Under the pieces are notes generated by a model. It did no database searches. It was not told the DNA's origin and saw only the letters and a list, made by a program, of their open reading frames with translations. Positions 17,344 through 27,416 of a DNA stretch of 64,000 bases are shown here, in pieces (the stretch's first letter is position 1; each line of letters starts with the position of its first letter). A program made the position numbers and the translations under genes. Origin of the DNA: Legionella antarctica. Lineage in GTDB: Bacteria > Pseudomonadota > Gammaproteobacteria > Legionellales > Legionellaceae. The stretch lies in the NCBI RefSeq assembly GCF_011764505.1, contig NZ_AP022839.1, forward strand, positions 3,633,001-3,697,000. Direction: 5' to 3'.

Positions 17344-18974
17344 CCGCCATACCTTAGTTTGATTTGCCAGTAATCCAGCGTAGTTCCTAATGTCCGTTGA
17401 AGGGCTGATAACTGATTAAGATACGCAATCTTCGCACCGATTAATCCTGATTGCGCTTGAATCAACTGATTCTGAGTATTATTAACATCCAAAGCACTTG
17501 AAATACCTGCCTGTAATTTTTTCTTTTCTAAAGCATACGATTGTTCAGCCAATTTTACTTGCTTTTGGGCCAACTCATAGCGCTTTGCAAGACTTTGAAT
17601 GGTATTGATGGTGTTAGTAATGTTAGTAATTAATGCTCGCTTGGCTGCCATAAGATTAATTTTATCTTTTTCCAATCTCACTTTGGCATTAATTAATTGG
17701 CTGCGTCGATTTAAATCGTTCAAAGGTACCGTTAGGGTCAATCGTGCTGATTGATTTACATTATGACCATTGTAAAGTCCTCGCAAACCACTATTAATTC
17801 CAGTCACATCATTTACCGTACCACTTTGTACGCTTCCGGCCGCATCCAATTGCCACAACTGTTGATTTTTTGCCACTTTGTAGGCACGTTCATCGGCACG
17901 TAATGCCATTTTTTGAGCTAAATATGCGGTATTATGATTTAGAGCTATTTCAATAGATTGCTGCAGATTAGGAACAATGATTTTATCTATAGTCACATCA
18001 CTGGGAACTGATAAATGCATCTCCGGATCAAGACCTATTGTTTGCAGCAAATCCTGAGCGGCTGTATTAAAGTCATTTTCTGCCTGCTCCCCCATCAGAC
18101 TTAGGGATTCGATTTGGTAGGATTGCTGAATATTGCCTGTGGGTTCCAATTGTCCAGCTTCTATTTTTTTTTCATTTATCTGATACGATTTTTTAGCTTC
18201 TTTTAATTGTAAGCGTTGATTTTGTAAATTATTACCACTGAGTATCAACGAGCGATAAGCGATAATGACCTGGGTAATCTGATCCACAACGGATTGTTGC
18301 AAATTTAATTTATTCAACCACTCACTATCAATAGCATTCAACAGGCCCACTTCATTTACTGACGAACCAAAGCCACGTAGCAAGGGTTGAGTGACCGTAA
18401 AATTTAACTGAGGATTATAGCCATTATAAATTGCTACATTATTATCTACAGACAAGGAAGCCTGGGTACCTAATTTAGTTTTTAATTTGAGTTCTGGGCT
18501 ACCCACGAAGGTGCGAGTTGTATCACTGCCAATTCCGTTAAAGGTATTTTTCTGTATTACGCCTGAAGCACCCAAAGCGTATTGCAATTCAAATTCGTTA
18601 TAGGCCAAACGCAATTGGTATCGTTGAATAATACGATCTAATTCCACATTTTGGATATTCGGGTTATAACGTAAAGCCAAGAGGATCGCCTCTCGTATGC
18701 TCAAATGCTGAGTAACTTTATGGCGAGAAGCAGGAGAGGCAGGTAATTCTATCCAGTGTTTTAAAACATACTCCGGGTTGGCAATGGCCTCCCGAAGTCG
18801 AGCTCCAGCCTCTTCCACCTGTTGCGCTTCGGTGCCAGGATCATCTACCCAATTGTACAGAGTTTTATGTTCAGAGGATTTATTCGCTGACCAGGCATTA
18901 AATCCCATGAGACTTAACAACAGGCACATCTGAAATAAAAATCTGTTTTTCTCTAAAAAATTCACTGCTGGCAT
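17340..18974 (-). CDS. TolC-family outer-membrane efflux channel
   Basis: The 544-residue protein has an N-terminal signal peptide (LFQMCLLLSLMGFNAWSA) and the repeated helical outer-membrane efflux domains. Typical features are LSIREAILLALRYNPNIQNV near residue 95, PLLRGFG in the first beta region, and QKQVKLAEQSYALEKKKLQAG in the second helical repeat. It is the first gene of the exporter operon and supplies a dedicated outer-membrane exit. The whole set resembles MacAB-TolC macrolide/peptide or lipid exporters. The substrate is not readable from sequence. Confidence 0.92.
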   Translation of the reverse strand: MPAVNFLEKNRFLFQMCLLLSLMGFNAWSANKSSEHKTLYNWVDDPGTEAQQVEEAGARLREAIANPEYVLKHWIELPASPASRHKVTQHLSIREAILLALRYNPNIQNVELDRIIQRYQLRLAYNEFELQYALGASGVIQKNTFNGIGSDTTRTFVGSPELKLKTKLGTQASLSVDNNVAIYNGYNPQLNFTVTQPLLRGFGSSVNEVGLLNAIDSEWLNKLNLQQSVVDQITQVIIAYRSLILSGNNLQNQRLQLKEAKKSYQINEKKIEAGQLEPTGNIQQSYQIESLSLMGEQAENDFNTAAQDLLQTIGLDPEMHLSVPSDVTIDKIIVPNLQQSIEIALNHNTAYLAQKMALRADERAYKVAKNQQLWQLDAAGSVQSGTVNDVTGINSGLRGLYNGHNVNQSARLTLTVPLNDLNRRSQLINAKVRLEKDKINLMAAKRALITNITNTINTIQSLAKRYELAQKQVKLAEQSYALEKKKLQAGISSALDVNNTQNQLIQAQSGLIGAKIAYLNQLSALQRTLGTTLDYWQIKLRYGG

Positions 18975-19040
18975 CGCCTGTTGTTCATTAAAAAATTAGT
19001 TCTCCGTAACTCATCAATAATCGTCATGGGCTTGTTTCCA

Positions 19041-19862
19041 TCAATTCATTCCCAATCCTGGCACTGAAAATCTTTGTTTATCCTGTAAGCGCAATGCGGT
19101 CAATGTCCCGCCCCAAAGACATCCTGTGTCTATTGCGTGAATTTTAGGATTAGGACTTTTTCCCTTCAAGGCCGCCCAGTGTCCAAAAACAATATCGACC
19201 TCAATTTCTTTACGTCCTGGCACCGCATACCAAGGATAAAGATTAGCAGGAGCCTTATCAATAGTACTTTTATAACCCAGTTCTAATCTGCCCTGTCCAT
19301 CACAAAACCGCATCCGGGTAAAATAATTAGTAATTGCTCTTTGTCTATCCAATCCTATTAACTCATCAGACCAAAGATCAGGTTTATTACCGTACATGTG
19401 CGTTAAAAATTCTTGATAACGGTCTCCTGAAAGTACCATTTCCAATTCTTGAGCCAGACATTGGGCTTGAGGCAAATCCCAAACCGGAGCTATCCCGGCA
19501 TGTGTCATCACCACCTTTAGCTCAGGTGAATAGTAAAGAATAGATTGCTTCCTAAGCCAATGTCCCAAATGCTCTCTATCTGGCGCTTTGAGAACGGTTT
19601 GAATGGTATCATCATGTCCTTTCCACGGTTTTTCACCAAATAAAGATCCTAATAAATGTAAATCATGGTTCCCCAAGGTAATGATTGGCGTAATAGGTAA
19701 GGCACTAGTAAAGCGTAAAACAGCTAATGACTCAGGACCACGATTCACCAAATCACCAACAAACCACAAACGATCTTCTTTTTCATCAAAGTCAATTAAG
19801 TGCAGCAATCGCTGTAGTGGCTCATAACATCCTTGCACATCCCCTATAGCATAATCAGACAC
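19041..19862 (-). CDS. apaH: Symmetrical diadenosine tetraphosphatase ApaH
   Basis: Hydrolyses Ap4A to two ADP and can decap Np4-capped RNAs. The 273-residue protein shows the metallophosphatase motifs [13 protein letters not shown] (residues 4-16), [12 protein letters not shown] and [10 protein letters not shown], plus the late motif VFGHWAAL. It overlaps the upstream TraI_2-domain gene by 8 bases. The rsmA-to-apaH neighbourhood is common in gamma-proteobacteria (rsmA-apaG-apaH in E. coli); here the TraI_2 gene takes the middle place. Confidence 0.96.
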   Translation of the reverse strand: MSDYAIGDVQGCYEPLQRLLHLIDFDEKEDRLWFVGDLVNRGPESLAVLRFTSALPITPIITLGNHDLHLLGSLFGEKPWKGHDDTIQTVLKAPDREHLGHWLRKQSILYYSPELKVVMTHAGIAPVWDLPQAQCLAQELEMVLSGDRYQEFLTHMYGNKPDLWSDELIGLDRQRAITNYFTRMRFCDGQGRLELGYKSTIDKAPANLYPWYAVPGRKEIEVDIVFGHWAALKGKSPNPKIHAIDTGCLWGGTLTALRLQDKQRFSVPGLGMN

Positions 19863-21204
19863 CTCGCTTTACTCCAGGAGTCAAAAAAGATACTTCTTTT
19901 TCAATATTCTGCCATTGGCCTGTGGCAGATAGCTTTTGTAAAGGTGTTACAACCAATACATTTTGTTGCTGGGTAAACTGACTGGGGTATTGCGCTCTGT
20001 GCACTAACTCAGTTGCAGAAATAGACTCAATTTTTCCGGTATTCAATTGGACTACTTTTACTGATCCGGGTAAGGCAACAGCATACTCTGAGAACACGAT
20101 GCCATTATGCATTTGTTGATTGTGTGCCTGTTCAAAACGACTCATAACAGAGCCATCCGCATTTCGACGATGGAGACCCAAAGATAAAAATCCGTTTTTA
20201 ACTGCTTGCCAGTTTTTGTATTCTGGATGTTCGCGCACAAATAATTGGAACATCTCCTGGCACATCAACATACCGCCAGGCACCATAAATAAGGGGGCCT
20301 TATTTATCATAATTAAGCCTTCACCCAGAGCCTTAACCATCCACTGGATGAATTCAACGCCCATTGTTTGCTCTTTTTCGACCAGGGTCTCAGGCACACC
20401 GCCTGAAAAAGTACCTGATCGTCCATACCGTCCAGCACGTGTTCCAGCACTTTTACCCATAAATTCGGTAAGGTAACGTTGAAGGGCTATAGCATCAGCA
20501 CGAATTAAAATAGCCCCCAAAGTGCCTGCAGATCGTAGATCTTCATTTAATAAAGCCAGCCAGACTGCTAATACTTGCGGATTAGATGCAATCCAGGCAA
20601 AGCCGCTAGCCGGCATTAAAGCTCTTGCGATCAATAAATTTAAGCGACGACGAAACTCGATATCCGATTCTTTCTGAAACTCATAATTATAATAACTACC
20701 GGTACTGTTGAGACTTTCTAATAAGGGATTCCATTGGTTTAATAATTGACCATTACTAGCAAATACATTAATCCGATAATCAACAAATAATTTACCTATT
20801 CCTTGTAAAATTGCCGCTGAATAAAGAGCATATTGCCATTGTTTTTGTTCTTCGGATATTAAATCCGCAGAATCCTGAACCATAAACTCCTGAAACAAAC
20901 TTAATGCAGCTTCAGTGCGATTTAAAGCATGATCCACCAGACCGCCTGCCTGTGAATAATAACTGTTGGTTGTTTCAGGAAGACTTTGACAATAGTTCAC
21001 CAGATTCTCAATCAGAACAGCGCACAAGCTCTCATAGCGAGATGGCTCAAGACAAGTCAGCTCTTGCATTTTCTGCAATAATCCTTGTCTTTTATTTTCA
21101 GCTAAAAACTGCGGAGCAACGACATGACGCACTAAATCTTTTAAAGATTTAGACTGTGCCGACAAGGGATTTTTTCGTTGACGATGAAACAAGACAACCT
21201 CCAC
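19855..21204 (-). CDS. TraI_2/MobH-relaxase-like domain protein between rsmA and apaH
   Basis: The 449-residue protein resembles the N-terminal TraI_2 domain of MobH-type relaxases and integrative-element helicases. The HD-like motif [18 protein letters not shown] is near residues 84-101 (H92). The conserved [17 protein letters not shown] segment follows, then a C-terminal region with [13 protein letters not shown]. No typical helicase motif is visible, so it is not a full relaxase. It lies 24 bases after rsmA and overlaps apaH, in a housekeeping operon rather than in a mobile element. It may be a phosphohydrolase or nucleic-acid-binding protein. Function unknown. Confidence 0.7.
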   Translation of the reverse strand: MEVVLFHRQRKNPLSAQSKSLKDLVRHVVAPQFLAENKRQGLLQKMQELTCLEPSRYESLCAVLIENLVNYCQSLPETTNSYYSQAGGLVDHALNRTEAALSLFQEFMVQDSADLISEEQKQWQYALYSAAILQGIGKLFVDYRINVFASNGQLLNQWNPLLESLNSTGSYYNYEFQKESDIEFRRRLNLLIARALMPASGFAWIASNPQVLAVWLALLNEDLRSAGTLGAILIRADAIALQRYLTEFMGKSAGTRAGRYGRSGTFSGGVPETLVEKEQTMGVEFIQWMVKALGEGLIMINKAPLFMVPGGMLMCQEMFQLFVREHPEYKNWQAVKNGFLSLGLHRRNADGSVMSRFEQAHNQQMHNGIVFSEYAVALPGSVKVVQLNTGKIESISATELVHRAQYPSQFTQQQNVLVVTPLQKLSATGQWQNIEKEVSFLTPGVKRGV

Positions 21205-21228
21205 ATTCAGTTATTATTTAATTTTACA

Positions 21229-21999
21229 CTAATTGGAAAGAAATTTCGCTAGTTGGACATATTCAGCGACCGAAATTTGTTCTGGTCTTTTACCACCATC
21301 TACTCCCAAATCGGTTAATTGAGCAAAAGATATGATTCCTTTCAAATTGTTAGTCAGCGTTTTTCGCCGCATAGCAAAGGCACTTGCAACTAGTCGCTCC
21401 AATTGCTCTACTGCGACTTGTTCAAACGGAGAGGTTTGAAAAGGAATAAGACGTACTACCGCAGAATCCACTTTAGGTGGCGGTTCAAAAGCTTCGGGCG
21501 GTACATCAAATAAATGCGCTACATCACAATGATATTGTAACATCACACTTAACCGTCCATAGGCCTTGCATCCAGGTGCTGCCGCCATCCGATCAACAAC
21601 CTCTTTTTGCAACATAAAGTACATATCTTTTATAAATGGGGCAAATTGCAATAAATGGATCAGTATTGGAGTTGAAATATTATAGGGTAAATTACCAACA
21701 ACTCTTAAATCAGAACCAAACTGACTGTAGTCAATGGTTAAGGCATCAGCTGAAATTAGCTGCAGTTTACCTTGAGTGATGGGTAGCTGAGCTAAATATT
21801 GGTATAAATCAGTATCAATTTCGACAGCAGTTAAATGCTCCAGTTTGCGCAATAAAGGTTGGGTTAATGCCCCTAAGCCAGGACCTATTTCCAGCATATT
21901 ATCTTTTGGCTGAGGATCAATAGCACGTAAAATCCCATCTATAGTATGGCGGTTTTGTAAAAAATTCTGACCAAAACGCTTACGCGGGCTGTGCCTCAC
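21229..21999 (-). CDS. rsmA: 16S rRNA dimethyladenosine transferase RsmA (KsgA)
   Basis: Dimethylates A1518 and A1519 of 16S rRNA during 30S assembly. The 256-residue length is standard. Motifs are [18 protein letters not shown] at the N-terminus, the SAM site [16 protein letters not shown], the catalytic NLPYN ([14 protein letters not shown]) and the [11 protein letters not shown] segment. The downstream genes follow closely on the same strand. The gene is well conserved. Confidence 0.97.
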   Translation of the reverse strand: MRHSPRKRFGQNFLQNRHTIDGILRAIDPQPKDNMLEIGPGLGALTQPLLRKLEHLTAVEIDTDLYQYLAQLPITQGKLQLISADALTIDYSQFGSDLRVVGNLPYNISTPILIHLLQFAPFIKDMYFMLQKEVVDRMAAAPGCKAYGRLSVMLQYHCDVAHLFDVPPEAFEPPPKVDSAVVRLIPFQTSPFEQVAVEQLERLVASAFAMRRKTLTNNLKGIISFAQLTDLGVDGGKRPEQISVAEYVQLAKFLSN

Positions 22000-22150
22000 T
22001 ATATCACCTGCAAAAAATCAAAAATGAATTATAACGTGCTTAAGGAGGTTATACTAATTACTCATCATAATAAGTAATAGATAATTAAATCCGGGTAATT
22101 TAATCCCGAAAAGAGATACTCACTTTGATGAAAAGACAGTAAAAACCAGA

Positions 22151-25100
22151 TTATTTTCTGGTGATCAATTCAGTTTGAAGGATAATGTAATCAACAATCC
22201 GCTGCGCTGTTTCTTTTTCCACCCGGACGGGATCATAAATCAGACCTAAATAATCGCCTTGATCTGTACTGCGAATCATTAAATTCAACCGCTCTGGACA
22301 CGGGTAATTCCAAAGAGGAAAATGGGTTAAATGAGTCAAACTCATTTCCAGAATGGATTCTGCCGACTTAAACAGTCCCTGGCCTGACAGAGGCTGGTAA
22401 TAATTAAATATAAAATCCGGCTGTGTATAACCACTTGTGCTCATATCATGATATCTTAAAGGACGCTGAATTTTTTTTATCGTTTCCAGGATAGAAAATT
22501 GAGTCATTTTAGCTGACTCGATAAAACCCTTTAAACCTGTTGATACTAATAACGGAACGTTGTCTGCAAAATAACCAATTATATCTGATTGAGGCAACAT
22601 GGAACGATTGGATTTAACAATGCTGATGTAGACGGAGTCAACGTTATATTCCATGGCGATTGCTTCACACAATAATTGCAAGTAAATTGCATAGGGAGTG
22701 AATTGATGCCGGTGACAGAACTCATTTAAGAGCTTTACCTGCTCTGCATTTATTTTTTCATAACATAATTCTCCAAACGAGCCGCTTTTTTGTAATGACT
22801 CGGGCAGGAGATGATGTGCTTGGGCTGAGATTTTTTGATAATAATCTCTGTTCAGGCTTTGTGTCTGTAAATAACATCTCTCCTCTTCATTGTATAGAGA
22901 TAAGTACTCTTCATTATCATTTAGATTAATTATTTTTTCTTTTTGTAAGTGCTGAAAATACCGGACTTCCAGTTGCTTCATAAAATATTCCGCAGATAAA
23001 CCATCCATGATTAAATGATGAATTTTCACCAATAATAAATCTGGCTCATTTTTTGCCTGGATAATCCAGCAATGAAGTAATGGCGCTCTATCTGTAGCTA
23101 TTGGTGTGCCTAATACTTCATTAATCGCCTCAAAAATCTGCTCTGTTTTAATTATCGAAATGAGGCTGTATTTTTTATGGGACAGAACATAATTTAAACC
23201 ATCATCCTTAATCTCAAAATGAGTGCGTAATGCTGCTATCTCATCAATAGAGGATGAAAGGGCTTGTTGCAAAACGTCAGTGCTGTACTGATTATTCAGA
23301 ATTTTAAACAAAGGAATACTATAAGGGCTTTCATCAGGACATTTTTTTAACAACTCCCAAAGATTTTGTTGTAAAACTGAAGCGGGGCGCTGAGTAATCA
23401 CATATTCATCAGGTTTGGCGTTCGAAGCTATCAATGGTTGAATTGTTTTTATTCTCCACTGCTCTAAAAGAGACCGGGCATGTTCTTCACTGATTTTATC
23501 GGCGCGGTATTTCAACGATAAGCGCAGGCCTTCCTCTGTTTGCAGTACTTTAAATGAGAGTAATCTGGGCTCATCACCCCATAGAGAAGATTGCACGTTA
23601 GAGCAACTTGTCTGGGTAGCCGTCAACTCATCATTAGCAAAAATATTTTTATTGATCTTTTGAAAATCAAAAGATATTTGAGGTAACAACGCACACGTTT
23701 TTAATAGTTGGACTCTAAAATATTGGTGTTCAACAAGCTCCATTAGTTGTTTTTGCAATGCTTTTAAATAAAGTAGCGGGTCTATGCCGTCTGCCTGCTC
23801 CAGACACACAATAACATCATTGGATAAGTCTCCAAACACATTGGTAAATTCACCACTCTCTCTCCCTGAGAAAAACACCACCAAACCTTGTCTTCTTCGA
23901 TTAAATGCATTTTGCAGAGTATGAGAAAGCGTCATTAATAAGAAATTACTTAAGGTAAGCTGATTTTGACCTAATAGACTTTTATTATTTTCTATCAAAT
24001 TAACTGGAATCGAGCAGTTTATTACCACAGCTTTCTGTGGAAGATTAGTATCATAAGCCAATGGTACGTCAACAGGTATGGTGCTTAGTAACGGTTGCCA
24101 TTTGTCACACAATAGAGGTACTTGATTGTGAAAATGATTCTCTCGTTGCCAAAGGATGTATTCCTGATAGGATTTAGCTGAAACGGGCTGAGAACCCTTT
24201 ACATAATGAGTAACCACCTCATGGAGAAACTGATTGGCGGAGAGACCATCGGCGATTAAATGATGTAAAACAGTTAACCATAAATACTCGTTTTCTTTCT
24301 CTTTAATTATGAGACATCGAGCCAGTGGACCTATTTTTAGATTGAATGGTTTTCTGAAAAACAGTTTGACTTCATTCTCATTTGGCGAGTCGGAATAACT
24401 CACTTCAATTTGAGGCTGTGTCAAATTATTAATACTAACCTGAGTCAACACCTCATCAAATTGAAAGAAAAATACATCGTGACTTGCCGCAACAAAGTTA
24501 ATCGATTTTTTAAAACGCTCATACGAGATGTTTGCCTTCAGACTTACCTGCATTGGTATGTAATAGGCTTTCGGATCTTGGGTAGTCTGGAGATAATTCC
24601 ATACCTCTTGCTGTTGCAATGAAATTGACAGTTGGTTCCTAGCTGTTGCAACAGATAAAGGAGCATGATTAAGTGGTTCTAATTTAGGAATCACAAAATC
24701 AGTAAGCTCTTCACTGGACGCATGCTGAAAAATATCTTTGGATGTTACTTTTGCCTCGGGATAGATTCTGTTGATTGAGTAGGCGAGTTGACTTGCCATA
24801 ATAGAATCCATACCTATTTCAAACCAGTTTTGACTGGTTTTTAAGAGAAGATCTACTTTTAATACCTTTTGAGCAAGTTGATTGATGGTTTCTTTAACTG
24901 ATGAGACCTCCGCTCTCAGAGGCTCACTTCCAACAGTGGTAAATGAGTTGGTTTGATTCGATGGGGTCAAACGCTCAAGATTAATATCAGCATAAATGAT
25001 CTCACCAGGACTGGATGATAATTGCAGCGGAATAAAGGTATTTTTTTTCTCAATAGCATAGATACCTTGTGATGCCAAGGCCTCAGTAATTGATAACTCA

Positions 25101-25540
25101 CTTTTTTTAAACAGTCCAGTGTTTTTTATTGGACCGTAATTAATTACAACGGAAGGAAGTTTTTGCTCTAGTCGAAATCGATTTAATGCATTGAGAAAAC
25201 CATTAGCTGCAGTATAGAGTGCCTGGCCCTGATTACCCAATATTGATGCAAGAGAGGAAATTAAAATAAAGTCCTCCAGGTTCATTGCTTTGGTAGCCAG
25301 GTGAAGATTCCAGGCACCTAAAGCTTTTCCTTTGAGCAGGGGATCCAACTCTTCCAAAGAGGTCTCTAACCAGAACTTATCATTTAATTCTCCAGCAGCG
25401 TGAATGATGCTTGTGATCGGTGGAAACGATTGATTTAACTCCTCAAAAAGTGCCTGCACCTCAGCATAATTACTTAAATCGCATGAGCGATAACTCAGAG
25501 TTTTATCTTCCCCGAGTAGTTTTTTAATGCTATTACTCCA
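22151..25540 (-). pseudogene. 3' part of a split FAAL-PKS-NRPS megasynthase: KR(C-term)-ACP-C-C
   Basis: This is the downstream half of a gene cut by the IS at 25541-27416. The frame is open back to the IS edge; an ATG/GTG-type start at 25459 is only fortuitous. Domains: the rest of a ketoreductase (SIIHAAGELNDKF, then LISSLASILGNQG and the YTAANGFLNAL active-site region), a carrier domain (WFEIGMDSIMASQL, serine near 219 counted from 25459), then two condensation-type domains with HHLIADG (near 402) and HHLIMDG (near 814). There is no adenylation and no thioesterase domain. Without its own promoter or start it is probably not made. It matches the 5' part at 27417-32757 in frame. Confidence 0.85.
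25528..25540. repeat. 13-bp target-site duplication, left copy
   Basis: TGCTATTACTCCA here is repeated exactly at 27417-27429, flanking the IS inside the KR-coding region. Confidence 0.85.
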
Positions 25541-27416
25541 GCGGTTCCCGCTACCAGTTTCTCCCCACCGATAGGTAATAGAATATTCCCTATCTATTCC
25601 TCATGGGCAGCAACAAGCAATTCACAAATCATCTGATTGCAAAACAAGCACTAATCGTTATCAAAACTCAAAAACTCATTTAAAACCAAAACAATAGCCG
25701 TGTTCAAAAATAAGATGCTATGAGGTATTAATGGGATTAAGTTTGATTTTCTCCTGCCCATGAATAATTGCGTTAAATAAATCATTCCAATTATCAACAA
25801 AATATTCACTGAATAGGCGTTTCATTTTATCCCAGAGACCAATTTTTGATTGGCGCATTTTTAGTGCTTTTTGGAACATATTACAACAAAGCTCCTGAAC
25901 CTGATCAACAAAGAAAGCGAGCATCATCAATAAGGCTAGCATGGTCGAGAGATTTTTATATCCATGTCCAAAATTATGACCAAAGTGGTAGTTTAGGTTT
26001 TTGAGTGTATTAAATATGGGATTTTCTATTTTCCAGTTCGCACGTCCTCCTCGCATAATGTCATAAGCATTGTTATTGGTAATCGTTATGTCAGTGACCC
26101 AGCTAAAATGTTGCTTGCCACCCTTTTTATTTGTTTCCCAGTACTCCATGAAATTTACTTTAAAATCATAATGGCTTGTATTGAGTGGTGCGCCATTAAT
26201 ATAACGGTAACTGTGCGTCACCCCGTCTTCTGTTTTGTGCTCATAAGTAATACACTCATGTTCGTTGAGCCATTTAAATAGTGCTTTGTGATCCCCTTCT
26301 TTAGCACCCGTTATGAACTGCATATCCAGGTTTTTAAGCTCATTGAGGTGAGGGTAATTTGAAGCCAAGCTGTCTTCAACGACAATGACTTTTAAGTGTG
26401 GGTGTTCTCGTTTCAAATCCCTATATAACCGTTTGGAAGCGTTGCGTTCACAGTCGTTTTTAGTATCGCCATCTTCTTTCATGATAAGTTCTGGTACAAA
26501 TGGAATAACCACTTTTTTATCCGGGTGAACTATGGCTGCGCAATACATATTGTGGTAATACGAGACCTTCTCGTCAGGAAATCGAGCATAATGATAGGAT
26601 TTGATGGCCAGCTCTATTTCCGCCTTAACTTCTTTTGATAATTCCTTATACATTTTTTTATCATGCAGCAATGTAGGCAAACTATCGATATCTTTAATTG
26701 GAATCAAAGTAATTTTTTTGTGGTCATCTATATACCATAATGCAAAATATGTTCGTAGTGGATTAGCTAAAATATAACTACGTGCTTTCAGAGATAGGTC
26801 GGTAATAGATTGCTTTGTGGTTAAAACTACAGATAATTTGTGATCATGCTTAATACAACATTGGTCGCAATGAATTACATTGGATGCAAAAAATCCAGTT
26901 CCATCCCCAGCCAGTAAATAACGACCGTTTAGGTAACGATAAGATTCCAGGGATTTCCCTCTTTGAAGAAAGGCAAATAACCGCTTATAGACTTTACGCA
27001 GAGTAGATGGGGCTCCTTCATCCAATCGCTCGCGCATGTACGTATCACTAGGGATCTGTTCAATGCCATAAAGAGTTCCTAAATTATGTTGAACTTGGGG
27101 ATCCAGTCGGTGACTCCTATCAAATTGGAGTAATGAAGGGTACTTGAGATTAAACATCGCAAAGGCAGACATCAAACAATCCGTCAACGAAATAACATTT
27201 TTCCCTGGCGCAGCATCACGGGGAGATTTGATTTTCTGAAACTCTTTACGAACTACAGTGATCAACCCAACTGCAGACAAAAATTTTCTTATTGGTAACA
27301 TCTTTGGACATTCTATCATTCAGTTTTAAATTAAAGATAAAATAGCAAAAAAGTTTACGAAATAAAATAGTTGGGATGCAGTACTGGCGCACTGTTGAGT
27401 AGGTTACGGGAACTGC
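25541..27416 (-). mobile_element. IS4-superfamily insertion sequence, 1,876 bp, inserted in the megasynthase gene
   Basis: The left end reads GCGGTTCCCGCTACC and the complement of the right end reads GCAGTTCCCGTAACC, an imperfect terminal inverted repeat of about 15 bases. A 13-bp direct repeat flanks the element. It holds one transposase gene. Taking out the element and one repeat joins the two PKS halves in frame (10,607 - 1,876 - 13 = 8,718 bases = 2,906 codons), which confirms the boundaries. The clean duplication suggests a fairly recent insertion. Confidence 0.88.
25718..27319 (-). CDS. DDE transposase of the IS (IS4-like)
   Basis: A 533-residue transposase with an N-terminal domain of a kind common in IS4-superfamily elements (SLTDCLMSAFAMFNLKYPSL). 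A likely first catalytic aspartate is in GRYLLAGDGTGFFAS, a second in VIVVEDSLASN, and the glutamate lies in the segment RANWKIENPIFNTLKNLNYH, followed by GHNFGHG. The frame is intact, so the element may still be able to move. Its subgroup (IS4 or one of the unclassified groups) should be settled by database comparison. Confidence 0.88.
   Translation of the reverse strand: MIECPKMLPIRKFLSAVGLITVVRKEFQKIKSPRDAAPGKNVISLTDCLMSAFAMFNLKYPSLLQFDRSHRLDPQVQHNLGTLYGIEQIPSDTYMRERLDEGAPSTLRKVYKRLFAFLQRGKSLESYRYLNGRYLLAGDGTGFFASNVIHCDQCCIKHDHKLSVVLTTKQSITDLSLKARSYILANPLRTYFALWYIDDHKKITLIPIKDIDSLPTLLHDKKMYKELSKEVKAEIELAIKSYHYARFPDEKVSYYHNMYCAAIVHPDKKVVIPFVPELIMKEDGDTKNDCERNASKRLYRDLKREHPHLKVIVVEDSLASNYPHLNELKNLDMQFITGAKEGDHKALFKWLNEHECITYEHKTEDGVTHSYRYINGAPLNTSHYDFKVNFMEYWETNKKGGKQHFSWVTDITITNNNAYDIMRGGRANWKIENPIFNTLKNLNYHFGHNFGHGYKNLSTMLALLMMLAFFVDQVQELCCNMFQKALKMRQSKIGLWDKMKRLFSEYFVDNWNDLFNAIIHGQEKIKLNPINTS

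Noticed and set aside
24410..24622. Open frames on the + strand inside the megasynthase and many other genes
   Set aside because: They lie antisense to strongly supported domains and show no independent coding signals.
25460..25620. A further gene start upstream of the 3' megasynthase part
   Set aside because: The upstream in-frame sequence is the IS end, and the real continuation is found on the other side of the IS.
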